From contig JACNKX010000083.1 of assembly GCA_014381825.1 (NCBI GenBank), positions 1 to 64,000 of the forward strand: 64,000 bases of DNA, given 5' to 3'. Both the position numbers and the translations under genes were made by a program. Shown here piece by piece: positions 1 to 9,878 of this stretch. Below the pieces are notes generated by a model. That model ran no database searches. It was not told where the DNA came from and saw nothing but the letters and a program-made list of their open reading frames with translations. Numbering within the stretch: the first letter of the stretch is position 1; each line of letters starts with the position of its first letter. This DNA is from Planctomycetota bacterium. GTDB lineage: Bacteria; Planctomycetota; Planctomycetia; Pirellulales; Pirellulaceae.

Positions 1-54
1 TTCAGCCGCTCAACTTCTACCACCGAAGAACTTGGCAATTGAACTAAACTGTTA

Positions 55-3000
55 CTATTCGTTGGCTACTTCGACCAACAACGCCGCGCGAGTCTCGTCG
101 GACACGTTCGACGTGATCGCGTCGCCATCGTCAGAGCCTGTCTCGAGCGTCGATGCCACCGAATCCGTTTGTCCGTCGTGCGGCGACAGTAGATCCGCGG
201 GAATCACGGGCGTTTCCGATTCGTCCGGTGGCGTCGTTGCGGTCACGGCGTCAATGGGCGCTGGAGCGTAGACTGGCCGAGCTACGACCGGCTGATAGAT
301 TCGTACGTCACTAACCTCATTCGTTGATAGCTCGCCTTCGGGGGCCAAGATCGCGTGAGCAACGATCACCGGTGCGGTGGTGGTCGGTGTCGTACTCACA
401 GAAGCGACAACGGGCGAACCTTCGCCGCTGGCACCATTGGTGTTGGCGGAGGTGACAACTTGCAAATCGAACGCCGCGTTGCCCGCCATGATCTGGACCA
501 ACTCTAATCCGTTCCTCTGGCCAAGGACTCGAATGCGAGAGTCGCTCTTAGATACGTCGGCGGAAAGTGTTTGGCCGCTTGCATCAGTGACTTCGATATG
601 CAGGTCCGATCCACCGTTGGTTGTAATGAAGTTGGCATCCGTGAAGCCCTCCCATCCGCTACCGAACGAGTACCACTCTTGCCCACCGCTACTAACTGCG
701 GCATGAGCGTACTCGGCTGGTGACTGTGTGCTGATGTCACGCAAAGAGATGAACGAGGCCTCGCGACCGCGAATCGTGACCTGATTTCCAGTACTGTCGG
801 CATCCGCTGAAACAGACGCAGTGAAAACGCTAGCTTCGTTCGACAAGAGAAACGTTGGCGTACTGGCAAGTAATTGATAGCTACCAGGAGCAACTGCCGA
901 ATACTCGAAAGTTCCTCCAACGGCTTTTACTTGCCCCTGTTCATTGCCAATGGTCGTTGTCTGATGACTATCGAACAAACGAACATCCACGCCGCCAAAT
1001 CGTTCACCGGTGGAATTTATACTCTCAGAGATGCGACTAACCGAACCTGCAAGCGTGCGACCCAGCAATTCCCCGAAGTTATTCTCGCCTCCGGCGGTTC
1101 CTTCCGTTAGTGTGATCGTAAACTGATCGTTTGCGGAAACGCTACCGCCCTGCGAACCGATCGTGTCTTGACCGTCAACGATTGGAACGCCATTTCGCTC
1201 GCCAGTTGGCTGTGCCTCGTCAATCGTGTAGGTGCCCGGAGCCAGATCGGAAAAAGTATACGACCCGTCCGAAGCGGTCGTCGCTTGCAGCGAAACCGGG
1301 TTGCCGAAGTTGTTCGTTCCTGCCAGCGTGATCGCGACGCCCTCGAAAGGCTCTTCGCCAGCGTCGCGAACGCCATTGTTGTTGCTGTCGACGTAGACGA
1401 AACCCGACAGACTTCCGGGAACGAAGGCGACGACGTTGACAGTTGCCGTTGCTTGCGACGTCAACCCCGTGCCATCGTCAATCGTATAAGTGAACGTGTC
1501 GGTTCCCGTCGCTAGATCTGTCGCTGGGAACGTAGTTGGAGCTGAATACTGGATGCTCCCGTTGACGACCGCGACTGAACCAATCGTATTCGTATCATCC
1601 ACGGAGACAACTGAGAGTACTTCGCCAACAGGATCGGGAGCGTTCGAGTCGTTCGCCAAAACGTCCAGCGTGCTGTCGACAGCTCCTTGCGAGACCGTAA
1701 ACGTATCGTTAACGGCCGTGGGAGTATCGTTCGTGTTATCGACCGTGACAATCACCGTGCCGGTCGATAGCTCCCCGTTGGAATCGGTCGACGTGTAGGT
1801 GAACGTGTCCGCTCCGAAGAAGTCATCGTTGGCAGGGCGTGAATAGTTCAGCCTAGTGCCACTTTCGACGATCGTCACAATGCCATCGTTGCTTGTCGAT
1901 CCCACCGCGGTGATCGCCAACCCATCGCCGGTATCGTTCTGAAGTACGTCAAACAGGTTGTCTACGCTGCCTTCGTCGACGTTAAACAGATCGTCGCCAG
2001 CTCCAGTGACTGTCAAAGCGAGCGTCGCTTGTGAGGTGCCTCCATTTCTATCTGTAATTGTATAAGTCACCGTGTCCGAACCAATGAATCCCGTACCTGG
2101 CGTATAGCTGAGGCCTGTTCCGTTGGACGCAACGGTGATCGAACCGTTTCCAGTCAGCTGCCCAACGCTTTCAACCCGGAGCTGGTCGCCGTCGATATCT
2201 GTGTCGTTACCAAGCACGTTGATGAAGTTGTCGCTGGTGCCCGCCGTGATGTCGGCACTGTCGTCTAAAGCAACAGGTGCATCATTGATCGGGTGAATCT
2301 GGACGACTACATTCGCTGATAGATCATCAACGCCATCGCTCAACGTATAGTCAAAGGTGATCTCGCCGTTGAAGTCCGCAGCCGGCGAGTAGAGCAGGCT
2401 CTTCCCGTCGGTGGCGATCGAGACGCCTGCCAACTGGGGCGATATCGACGTGATGGTCAGATTTGCGGTCGACCCCGAAAGCGAACTGTCGTTGGCGAGG
2501 ACATCCAGCGTGATGTTGCTGCTGTCTTCGTCGAAATTGAAGATATCGGCGTTAGCACCGAAACTCGGATTGATCGTCAGTTGCGTCGCACCAAACAGAA
2601 TCTCGCTGGTTGGCACCGCCGTGCTAAGTCCCAGGACCAAGACATCATGGGCGGGTACATCGTCAGGTGCATTACCGGCAAGTAACAGCGTGCCTGATCT
2701 TGTCGCTTGAAACTCAACGCTGAAGATATCGAACGTCCCGGCCCCGACGCCGTTCGTATCAAAGTTCACGGCTCCAATTTCGTCGATTTCGCCGCCCAGA
2801 ATCGTTCCTGATTGAACATTGGGGAAATTCGACGAGTAGGAAATAACCTGCCCTGCGGCTAGAAGTGAATCGAAAACAATGTCTTCGTAAAACGCAAAGG
2901 TCCCACGAGCATTGTCTCGAAGGTCAGTTACCGAAACGTGGAGGAAGAACGTATCTCCAACCGTCACCTCGCCAATCTCCGCCGAACCGGGGTCTGCGTC

Positions 3001-5625
3001 GGCAGTGATCTTGAACGAAGCGCCAACGACGGGTTGTTCCGTGACGCGAACTGCCAGCTGCTGCAGTGTGGCGTTGCCCGCGACGTCGGTGGCGACAATC
3101 GCGAAGTTGTTCTGCCCAAGTTGTCCGACCGTCGGTGCCCACGATACGAATCCTGTGGAAGCATCGATTGTTGCGCCCACCGGAGCATTCGAGAGCGAGT
3201 AAGTGACGCCGTTCCCTTCGTCGGCGCTTTGTGCGTCGTAGCTGATGTCCTGATCAACGATTATGCCCGTTGGTGCTAACGACGAAAACGCGCCCGGCGC
3301 TACCGTATCGATCGTTATTGAGAGGCTTGTGCTGGCTGGGCCCTGAAGACCACCTACCTCCTGTGTCGCAATAATCGAATGCGTTCCATCGGCGAGCGTA
3401 CTCGTGGAATCAGTTGTGATCGTGACTCCACCATTCGCCGATCCCTGACCGATCAACACACCATCGGAGAACAGACGCACGGTGGCACCATCAACGACGC
3501 CCGCCACTTGAAACTGCAATACCCGGTCGACGGCGCTGCTGTTGAAGTTCGTGACGTTATCTGCATCGTTGCCACTGTCGGTCACGGCCAACAGGTCGAT
3601 TGAACTGGGCGCGACGACATCGAAGTTGCCAAAGCGGACGTCCGTGATGGTTTCGCCGCTCGTCGGAGTGAGTGTTAACGGGTTCGCCGTCGTTTGCAGG
3701 AAATCGGCCACCGCGAGCTGCCGAATTGTGTGCTGCCCCGCCGGCACAACCAAGGAGTACGTACCGTCAATCGCGGTCGTTGCAGTGATTTCGCCGGGGT
3801 CGTTCAAGCCGTTACCATTGACGTCGCTATAGACAACAAATCCGCCGAGGCCGTTCTCTCCCGTATCGAGAACTCCGTCCCTATCAGCATCGGCGAAGAC
3901 CGTACCGCTGATCGTCGCCGTGCTGCTCGCCTCGGCCTCTACCGTCAGTGATTGGACATCGAACAACGTTGAGTTGCTCTGGAGGATGCCGTTCGTGATG
4001 GTTACGCCGGTCAGATCAAGTTCGGAATCGGCTACAAAGAACGTAATCGTCTCCTGGCCGATGAATCCAGCGTTAGGCGTGATTGTGATGTCGGCCAGCG
4101 AAGTTACCGTACCAGCCGGAACATCGATTGTGAAACTGCTGGGTGCAACGACGCCGAATTGGCTAGGATCACCTTCAACGTCGATGACAGGAAACTGAAA
4201 CACCGTACTTTGACCCGTCGGTACTTTGATCTCGCTGATTTCCCCCAGCCACGGCAGCGTGTCCGTTAGGTCGGGCTGAACATTGACGGTGAACTCGCGA
4301 GAGAACTGATTCCCATCGGCGTCCGTCGCAGTAACAGTAATGGTCGACGTTCCGGTGGCGCCCGGCGTCGCCTCTAGCATGAGGACCGCGTTCTCTGTAT
4401 CGGTGATAATGTCGACCGAGGCAATCGTGACAGTGCGGGGATTCGTCGTTGAATTGTCGCTGATCGCTTCGCGGTTTTTGTCCCCTTCAACTAAGATTCC
4501 GGCAACCGAATGATTGCCGTCCAAGGTGCGAGTCGCGACCTCCGTGATGAAGAACTGTGAATCGTTTGTGTCGTCCGCCGACTTTGCGTACGACAAGACA
4601 CCCGTTCGGTTGTGTTGCAAGTCGACATGAAACTGGTCGTCGAAATCGCCGAGGCTTGATCCACCCGTTCCGTCTTGGTTCGTGATGTCACCACCTTGTA
4701 TCACGAAGTTATTGACGATTCGGTGGAACGGGATGTTGGCGTAATCACCCGACTCGGCCAATGCAATCAGACGAGACGAAGGTCGCGGCGCACGTTGCTC
4801 GAACAACTGGAGATTCATCTTTCCCCATCCCGCAACATCAATGACCATGCTGCGATTGTTCTGTAGCAACGTCGGCGACACAAAACCTGGATCACTGCTC
4901 GAGACCGTATAAGTCAAGGCCCCGCCGCCAGGATCGTAACCATCAAGGGTTATGTGCAACGGCGATCCGCCCAACAGCGTCACGATCTCGTCGCCATCCG
5001 CATCGACATCGCTGGAGTTCTTGTCGCCGTCGTCGATCGGCGCGATAAATGGTTGGTCGGAAGAAGGAATGGCAACGCCGCTGCGTTGTGCGAGTGTCGC
5101 CAATGATTGTTCACCCTCGAGTCGCGAGCCGTCCGGGAACTCCCAAGTCGGAAAGCTGTTGATCGCAACACCGCTCGGATTCAAGGTCGTGTCCGTACCA
5201 TCGCCGGCAGCGTTCAACGTGACAGGATTGTCAAGATTTGTCACTTCGATGAACGGCAGGAAATCGCCGCCGTCTTCGAACAGTTCCTTCTGGGCCGTGC
5301 AGTGCGGACACCAGGCAGCCCCGTAGAAGCGAGTGCCCGAGTCGGCAAGAGCTTGCGCGAATGCCACTAAGTCCTGTGCGGCTTCGCCTTCGGCAACAAT
5401 CACCCCCTCGCCTTCGGCGACCGGCAAAACCGTCTCGACCGAGCTGTACTCTCCATGCAGCTCTAGCATTGGCGGATCTTGCAGTGCGACGTGGAGGTCC
5501 GCGGCCAGCATGACTCGCGATTCCATAACCTCAAAATGTCGCATCGCTCGTTGACGCTTCTGCTGGCGTCGACGGAAAATGCGTTGAAGAGTAGTGCGAA
5601 GAGAGAGGCGGTCACTTTGCATCAT
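55..5625 (-). CDS. Giant exported multidomain protein with thioredoxin-like, cyclophilin, SdrD-B and cadherin-like modules
   Basis: About 1856 residues. I start it at the ATGATG at 5625 because GAGGA sits five bases upstream; a longer frame to 5661 has no better site. The basic N-terminus followed by ESRVMLAAD is the planctomycete-specific export motif, so the product is probably secreted or on the cell surface. In order: a thioredoxin-like segment with AAWCPHC (about residue 103-109), a cyclophilin-type prolyl isomerase domain (about 260-385, with FHRIVNNFVIQGGD and SQFFIT), an SdrD B-like repeat, Ig/cadherin-like repeats, a cohesin-like segment, four or more cadherin-like blocks (DVLANDS type), a second SdrD B-like repeat and an acidic tail. 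The prolyl isomerase keeps the active Arg/Phe motifs, so catalytic activity is plausible. The repeats suggest adhesion or cell-wall structure. It stands alone, divergent from the Nramp-like gene. Confidence 0.85.
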   Translation of the reverse strand: MMQSDRLSLRTTLQRIFRRRQQKRQRAMRHFEVMESRVMLAADLHVALQDPPMLELHGEYSSVETVLPVAEGEGVIVAEGEAAQDLVAFAQALADSGTRFYGAAWCPHCTAQKELFEDGGDFLPFIEVTNLDNPVTLNAAGDGTDTTLNPSGVAINSFPTWEFPDGSRLEGEQSLATLAQRSGVAIPSSDQPFIAPIDDGDKNSSDVDADGDEIVTLLGGSPLHITLDGYDPGGGALTYTVSSSDPGFVSPTLLQNNRSMVIDVAGWGKMNLQLFEQRAPRPSSRLIALAESGDYANIPFHRIVNNFVIQGGDITNQDGTGGSSLGDFDDQFHVDLQHNRTGVLSYAKSADDTNDSQFFITEVATRTLDGNHSVAGILVEGDKNREAISDNSTTNPRTVTIASVDIITDTENAVLMLEATPGATGTSTITVTATDADGNQFSREFTVNVQPDLTDTLPWLGEISEIKVPTGQSTVFQFPVIDVEGDPSQFGVVAPSSFTIDVPAGTVTSLADITITPNAGFIGQETITFFVADSELDLTGVTITNGILQSNSTLFDVQSLTVEAEASSTATISGTVFADADRDGVLDTGENGLGGFVVYSDVNGNGLNDPGEITATTAIDGTYSLVVPAGQHTIRQLAVADFLQTTANPLTLTPTSGETITDVRFGNFDVVAPSSIDLLAVTDSGNDADNVTNFNSSAVDRVLQFQVAGVVDGATVRLFSDGVLIGQGSANGGVTITTDSTSTLADGTHSIIATQEVGGLQGPASTSLSITIDTVAPGAFSSLAPTGIIVDQDISYDAQSADEGNGVTYSLSNAPVGATIDASTGFVSWAPTVGQLGQNNFAIVATDVAGNATLQQLAVRVTEQPVVGASFKITADADPGSAEIGEVTVGDTFFLHVSVTDLRDNARGTFAFYEDIVFDSLLAAGQVISYSSNFPNVQSGTILGGEIDEIGAVNFDTNGVGAGTFDIFSVEFQATRSGTLLLAGNAPDDVPAHDVLVLGLSTAVPTSEILFGATQLTINPSFGANADIFNFDEDSSNITLDVLANDSSLSGSTANLTITSISPQLAGVSIATDGKSLLYSPAADFNGEITFDYTLSDGVDDLSANVVVQIHPINDAPVALDDSADITAGTSDNFINVLGNDTDIDGDQLRVESVGQLTGNGSITVASNGTGLSYTPGTGFIGSDTVTYTITDRNGGTSQATLALTVTGAGDDLFNVDEGSVDNLFDVLQNDTGDGLAITAVGSTSNDGIVTIVESGTRLNYSRPANDDFFGADTFTYTSTDSNGELSTGTVIVTVDNTNDTPTAVNDTFTVSQGAVDSTLDVLANDSNAPDPVGEVLSVVSVDDTNTIGSVAVVNGSIQYSAPTTFPATDLATGTDTFTYTIDDGTGLTSQATATVNVVAFVPGSLSGFVYVDSNNNGVRDAGEEPFEGVAITLAGTNNFGNPVSLQATTASDGSYTFSDLAPGTYTIDEAQPTGERNGVPIVDGQDTIGSQGGSVSANDQFTITLTEGTAGGENNFGELLGRTLAGSVSRISESINSTGERFGGVDVRLFDSHQTTTIGNEQGQVKAVGGTFEYSAVAPGSYQLLASTPTFLLSNEASVFTASVSADADSTGNQVTIRGREASFISLRDISTQSPAEYAHAAVSSGGQEWYSFGSGWEGFTDANFITTNGGSDLHIEVTDASGQTLSADVSKSDSRIRVLGQRNGLELVQIMAGNAAFDLQVVTSANTNGASGEGSPVVASVSTTPTTTAPVIVAHAILAPEGELSTNEVSDVRIYQPVVARPVYAPAPIDAVTATTPPDESETPVIPADLLSPHDGQTDSVASTLETGSDDGDAITSNVSDETRAALLVEVANE

Positions 5626-6129
5626 CGTGTCCTCGGTTCCCCAAAATGAAGAGTTGGTCAATTTCTATCTTTCAGACTACGCACGCTGGCGAGATTATCC
5701 GTATCCTCTGTGCCTGTCATGCTTTAACGCCATTATCAGGACGATTCACGGGGTCAAAACTTCCGTTCCGGCGTCCACCGCTAAGTTCCTAGAGCCGAAA
5801 CGCAGTCCGACTGTCACGATAGTACGGCAAGCTTTTGACGTCCTATCCGGCCTCCAAGTTCCCGCTGGTGGCTAGTTGCTGTCCGGCCCATGGCTAAAGC
5901 AAAACAAGGGCCAATCGCATAATCCTGGAGAAAATGGGTCCCTGCGCTGTCGAGTGGGCACCAGATGTGGCCAAAACACAACATAAGTTGTGCGTAATCC
6001 ACAACGTTTATCCCAGAGAGCAGGATCGCGTTCGTGGCACGCCACGCGACGACTCGCTAGAATCGTCACCACACTAGAACGTCCCGCGTTCTCACACCTG
6101 CCCTTTAACTCGCGCGAGCACTTGAACCA
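5626..6129. other. Intergenic region between divergent genes
   Basis: About 500 bases between two divergently transcribed genes, so it must carry both promoters. I see no convincing small ORF, RNA gene or repeat. No good Shine-Dalgarno precedes the Nramp-like ATG at 6130. Confidence 0.5.
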
Positions 6130-7500
6130 ATGTCAGATAGCACCGAAGATTCAGCCAAAACGTCCGCCGCACGCCCCTGGTACCAACGCATTGGCCCCGG
6201 TGTGATCACGGCCTGCGTGGTAATCGGGCCCGGGAGTATCTTGTCGAGTTCGCAGGTCGGCGCAGCGAACGGCTTTGCATTGATCTGGGTCGTCGTACTG
6301 GCCGTCGGTTTCATGATGATCTACATGACACTCGGAGCCCGGCTTGGCGTTGTGGCCAATCAGTCGCCGGCCACGCTCTTGACTGAGCGTGTCGGACGAT
6401 GGCTCGCGGCGTTGATTGGAATCGGCGTCTTCTTTATCTCGGCGGCATTTCAATTCGGAAACAACATCGGCGTCCACGCGGCCTTCAAAGAGTATGAAGG
6501 CTACATCACCAAAGTCCCGTTGATGCAGGTCGACTATGTCGTGGTACTGTTCAACATGTTGGCCATCTTCTTTGTGTTTGGATTTCGAAATCTCTACCGC
6601 GCGATCGAGCGACTGATGATGGTGTTTGTCGGCATGATGCTGCTTTCGTTCGCCGTCAATTTGCTCTTTGCTAAGCCTTCGCCGACCGAGTTTCTCGCCG
6701 GATTTGTGCCGACACCAGGAAGCATCTTCGCATTGGACGACCCGTTTTTTCTGCTCGCACTAGTCGGAACAACATTTGTTATCACAGCGGCATACAACCA
6801 GGCATATCTCGTACAACAGAAAGGTTGGGAAAAAGCAGATCTCAAAGATGGACTCGTCGATGCACGAATCGGCTCCGTGATCATGGGATTGATCACCGTC
6901 ATCTTGATGTCAACAGCTGCTGCAGCGCTCCGCGGAGACGAACTGAAAAACGTCAGCGACGTTGCTGCCGGATTGCGCCCTGCGTTTGGCGATTGGGGTC
7001 ACACGCTCTTTTGCCTCGGACTCTTTTCTGCCGCCTATTCGTCATTCCTTGTCAATTCGATGATCGGAGGTTTCATCCTTGCGGATGGACTAGGCTTGGG
7101 AAGTAAGCCAACTGATCTTGGCCCCAAGGTCGCCACAACCACTGTCTTGCTGACCGGAATGGTGGTGGCTTTGCTCGTCTTGAAAGCCAACTTCAATCCG
7201 GTTCCAGCAGTCATCGCAGCACAAGCGGTTACGGTGATCGCCGCGCCGCTAGTCGCCGGCGCTTTGTGGTGGTTGACAAATCGAGTCGACATCATGGGCT
7301 CAGATCGCAACTCGCCGACGGTGAACGTCCTGGCCGGGGTCGGGTTCGTTTTGCTTCTCGCGATGGCAGGCTATACAGCTCTTGTAAAGATCCCCGCGAA
7401 AATACAAAGTTTTCGGGAGCCCAAGCCGCCCTCCGCTTTGCGACAACCGGTGGAGCTTCCACTCGGCACTATCGGAATCGTCCGCGCAGTCAAACCTTAG
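6130..7500 (+). CDS. Nramp-superfamily membrane transporter, divergent metal site
   Basis: 456 residues, with about eleven hydrophobic helices and the Nramp/SLC11 signature pattern: GPG at the start of helix 1 (RIGPGVITAC) and GTTFVITAAYNQAYLVQ in helix 6. Family members carry Mn2+, Fe2+ or related divalent ions across the inner membrane with protons. The canonical ligands are not there: the helix-1 DPGN is GPGS and the helix-6 MPHN is replaced by residues around VITA, so the Asp, Asn and Met that hold the metal are missing. It is therefore an Nramp-fold protein whose substrate I cannot name. No metal-related gene lies beside it; the next gene is a convergent RNA helicase. Length is normal for the family. 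Confidence 0.85.
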   Translation: MSDSTEDSAKTSAARPWYQRIGPGVITACVVIGPGSILSSSQVGAANGFALIWVVVLAVGFMMIYMTLGARLGVVANQSPATLLTERVGRWLAALIGIGVFFISAAFQFGNNIGVHAAFKEYEGYITKVPLMQVDYVVVLFNMLAIFFVFGFRNLYRAIERLMMVFVGMMLLSFAVNLLFAKPSPTEFLAGFVPTPGSIFALDDPFFLLALVGTTFVITAAYNQAYLVQQKGWEKADLKDGLVDARIGSVIMGLITVILMSTAAAALRGDELKNVSDVAAGLRPAFGDWGHTLFCLGLFSAAYSSFLVNSMIGGFILADGLGLGSKPTDLGPKVATTTVLLTGMVVALLVLKANFNPVPAVIAAQAVTVIAAPLVAGALWWLTNRVDIMGSDRNSPTVNVLAGVGFVLLLAMAGYTALVKIPAKIQSFREPKPPSALRQPVELPLGTIGIVRAVKP

Positions 7501-7563
7501 CATAAAACATTCGTCAGCCATTAACGCGGCGACTCCGTAGCAGCTCATCCAGAATTCAGCGCC

Positions 7564-7581
7564 GCTCGTCATTGGACGAGC
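7564..7581. terminator. Small hairpin between convergent genes
   Basis: GCTCGTC, loop ATTG, GACGAGC: a perfect 7-bp stem between the stop of the Nramp-like gene and the stop of the convergent helicase. It has no U-tract directly after it, so a terminator role is only an inference. Confidence 0.25.
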
Positions 7582-7640
7582 CACGCTGACGATCATAGAA
7601 GGATTGGTCCGACTCGCTTTTTCAACCAATAAGGACCGCC

Positions 7641-9473
7641 TTACCCGTTCTTGGAAGCCTTCTTGCGATGCTTCGGCTTGGACTTGTTGAAGGAGCGCTT
7701 GCCGTCTTGAAAACGAACCGGGCGGGGCCGTGAATCTTCCTGTCGCGAGATGCGTAGCTTGCGCCCCGCAATCGTGACGTCCTGTAGAGCCTCCAGCTTC
7801 TCGCGCGAGAATCCCTGTGGCAGATCCACCGTACTAAAGCGGTCGAATATTTTGATCTTGCCGATCGATTCACTTCCGATGCCCACTTCGTTCGCGATGG
7901 CGCCAACGATGTTACCGGGCTGGACGTTATGGCTTCGCCCTACTTCGATTCGATAGGTTTCCATTCCAACGTCACTACGACGAGGACCGGACTTGCGATC
8001 GCTCTGATACTCGCGTCGCTGTGATCGCTGGTCGTTTGATCCCTGACGAGAATCATTCGCAAAGTTCGTTTGCTTTATCTCACCTTTGACGAGCAGTGGC
8101 GTCTCTTCATTGGCAAGCAGTGCCAACGAAGCGGCAATTAGCTCCAACGGCACGTCGTTTTCTCGTTGATAATGATCGACAATCGCTTGAAATGTCTCGA
8201 TATCCTTGTGTGCGAGCCCGTGCGTGATGCGCTCATGAAATCTTGCAACGCGTTGTTTATTGATGGAACGATTCGATGGAAGTTCCATCGGTTCGATCGT
8301 TTGTCGTGTCGCTTGCTCCAGCCGCTTGAGCAGACGACGCTCGCGTGGATGCACAAACAAAATCGCTTCGCCGCTGCGCCCAGCGCGCCCCGTACGACCG
8401 ATTCGATGTACGTACGCTTCACTGTCGAACGGCAAGTCATAGTTAACAACATGGCTGATACGCTGTACATCCAAGCCGCGAGCGGCGACGTCGGTGGCTA
8501 CGATGATATCGACTTTACCCGACCGCAGACTGTCAACGATTCGTTCACGCTGCTTCTGTGCTATGTCACCGTTCAACGCAGCCGTCTTCAAGCCCGCTTG
8601 CGCGAGAAACTCAGCCAACGGCTCGGTCGTGGCACGTGTCTTCACAAAGACTAAAACACCATCAATCGGTTCTGCCTCGAGAACTCGCGCCAAGGCCGCC
8701 TGTTTTTGATGGGGAGCGGCGACAATGTAACGTTGGTTCACGGTATCGGCAGTCGCCGTCTTCTGCGCGATTGTGATTTCGGCGGGATTCTTGAGATGCT
8801 TTTGCGCAATCTGTCGAATGGGTCTCGGAATGGTGGCCGAGAACAAAGCCATCTGCCGCTTATCGGGAGCCTGTGTCAGAACCCAGTCGACGTCGTCCGC
8901 AAAACCCATACGCAACATCTCGTCGGCTTCGTCCAACACGAGACACTGCAGATCGTCGAGCTTTAGTGAACCCCTTCGCATGTGGTCCATAACGCGACCG
9001 GGTGTGCCAACGACAACATGAGCGCCGCGATGCAACTGCCGGAATTGAACTTGGTAGTCCTGGCCACCGTAGATCGGCACAACTCGCAAACCACGCATGC
9101 CCTTGGCGTACGTCTCGAACGCTTCCGCAACTTGAATCGCCAGTTCACGTGTCGGCGTGAGGACGAGTATTTGCGGTTGTTTCTTAAACAGATCGATCCG
9201 TTGGAGCAATGGCAGCGCAAAGGCTGCGGTCTTGCCGGTGCCCGTTTGCGCCTGGCCGAGAACGTCGCGTCCCTCCAATAACAAAGGGATCGTCTGAGCT
9301 TGGATTGGCGTTGGCGTCGTGTATCGAGAGCTCTCGATGGCCTTCATGACCGCATCGCCAAGACCAAGCGAACGGAAGCCATTCTCGGCTGCCTGGGAAG
9401 CGGATTCGCGTTCGGGCGATTGGCCCGCCTCATTCGTTTCGTCTGACACAACTTCTACATCTGACTGGGACAT
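7641..9473 (-). CDS. deaD: DEAD-box ATP-dependent RNA helicase with DbpA-type RNA-binding domain
   Basis: 610 residues from the ATG at 9473, chosen because AGGA lies six to seven bases upstream; the frame stays open to 9689 but that extension is poor coding sequence. It unwinds RNA duplexes with ATP, as CsdA/DeaD proteins do in ribosome assembly, mRNA decay and cold adaptation. Motifs in order: Q motif (TTPTPIQAQTIP), Walker A AQTGTGKTA near residue 78, VLDEADEML near 180, LFSAT, and HRIGRTGRAG. A DbpA-like RNA-binding domain lies about 500-585 (YRIEVGRSHNVQPGNIVGAI), followed by a basic tail rich in Lys and Arg. This order is that of the DeaD/CsdA family rather than RhlE. Single gene. Confidence 0.95.
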   Translation of the reverse strand: MSQSDVEVVSDETNEAGQSPERESASQAAENGFRSLGLGDAVMKAIESSRYTTPTPIQAQTIPLLLEGRDVLGQAQTGTGKTAAFALPLLQRIDLFKKQPQILVLTPTRELAIQVAEAFETYAKGMRGLRVVPIYGGQDYQVQFRQLHRGAHVVVGTPGRVMDHMRRGSLKLDDLQCLVLDEADEMLRMGFADDVDWVLTQAPDKRQMALFSATIPRPIRQIAQKHLKNPAEITIAQKTATADTVNQRYIVAAPHQKQAALARVLEAEPIDGVLVFVKTRATTEPLAEFLAQAGLKTAALNGDIAQKQRERIVDSLRSGKVDIIVATDVAARGLDVQRISHVVNYDLPFDSEAYVHRIGRTGRAGRSGEAILFVHPRERRLLKRLEQATRQTIEPMELPSNRSINKQRVARFHERITHGLAHKDIETFQAIVDHYQRENDVPLELIAASLALLANEETPLLVKGEIKQTNFANDSRQGSNDQRSQRREYQSDRKSGPRRSDVGMETYRIEVGRSHNVQPGNIVGAIANEVGIGSESIGKIKIFDRFSTVDLPQGFSREKLEALQDVTIAGRKLRISRQEDSRPRPVRFQDGKRSFNKSKPKHRKKASKNG

Positions 9474-9878
9474 GTGTTTTCCTGAATCTTCTTGATAGAC
9501 CGTTTGAACAGACGACTGCCGCAGAAGGTCGTCGAGTGGAACATCTAGTCCCGAAGGATCCGGATCACAAATCCGAAATCCTCTTTTATTCAAATGAGGT
9601 AGTACCGGTGGACATCGCGGACGAACAACGGTGTAAGCCTTGGCTATCGTCTCAATGACAGGCGCTAACCCGGCAACCTTTGCTGCCATAGCCGCTTACA
9701 AAACATGATCGAACGCGTCAGGTACTGTTCAGGAATCGGCGGGCTAAAATCGGCGCGCCCAACGAGGTAGAGATCTGAATCTGGCCGGAAGTGAATCAAT
9801 CACTGCCATTAACTTAGCGGAAGATCAGAATCTACGCGAGGGCACGCGTGTACACTGCCTGCGAATCGGCAAATCGCA
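9474..9878. other. Helicase leader and intergenic region
   Basis: About 400 bases with no supported gene. It holds the upstream region of the helicase and the space after the barrel-protein stop at 9879. DeaD-type genes in other bacteria often have long regulated leaders, but I see no specific structure here. Confidence 0.4.

Noticed and set aside
9474-9689. Extended N-terminus for the DEAD-box helicase
   Set aside because: The ATG at 9473 has an AGGA site, and the extension has no helicase homology.
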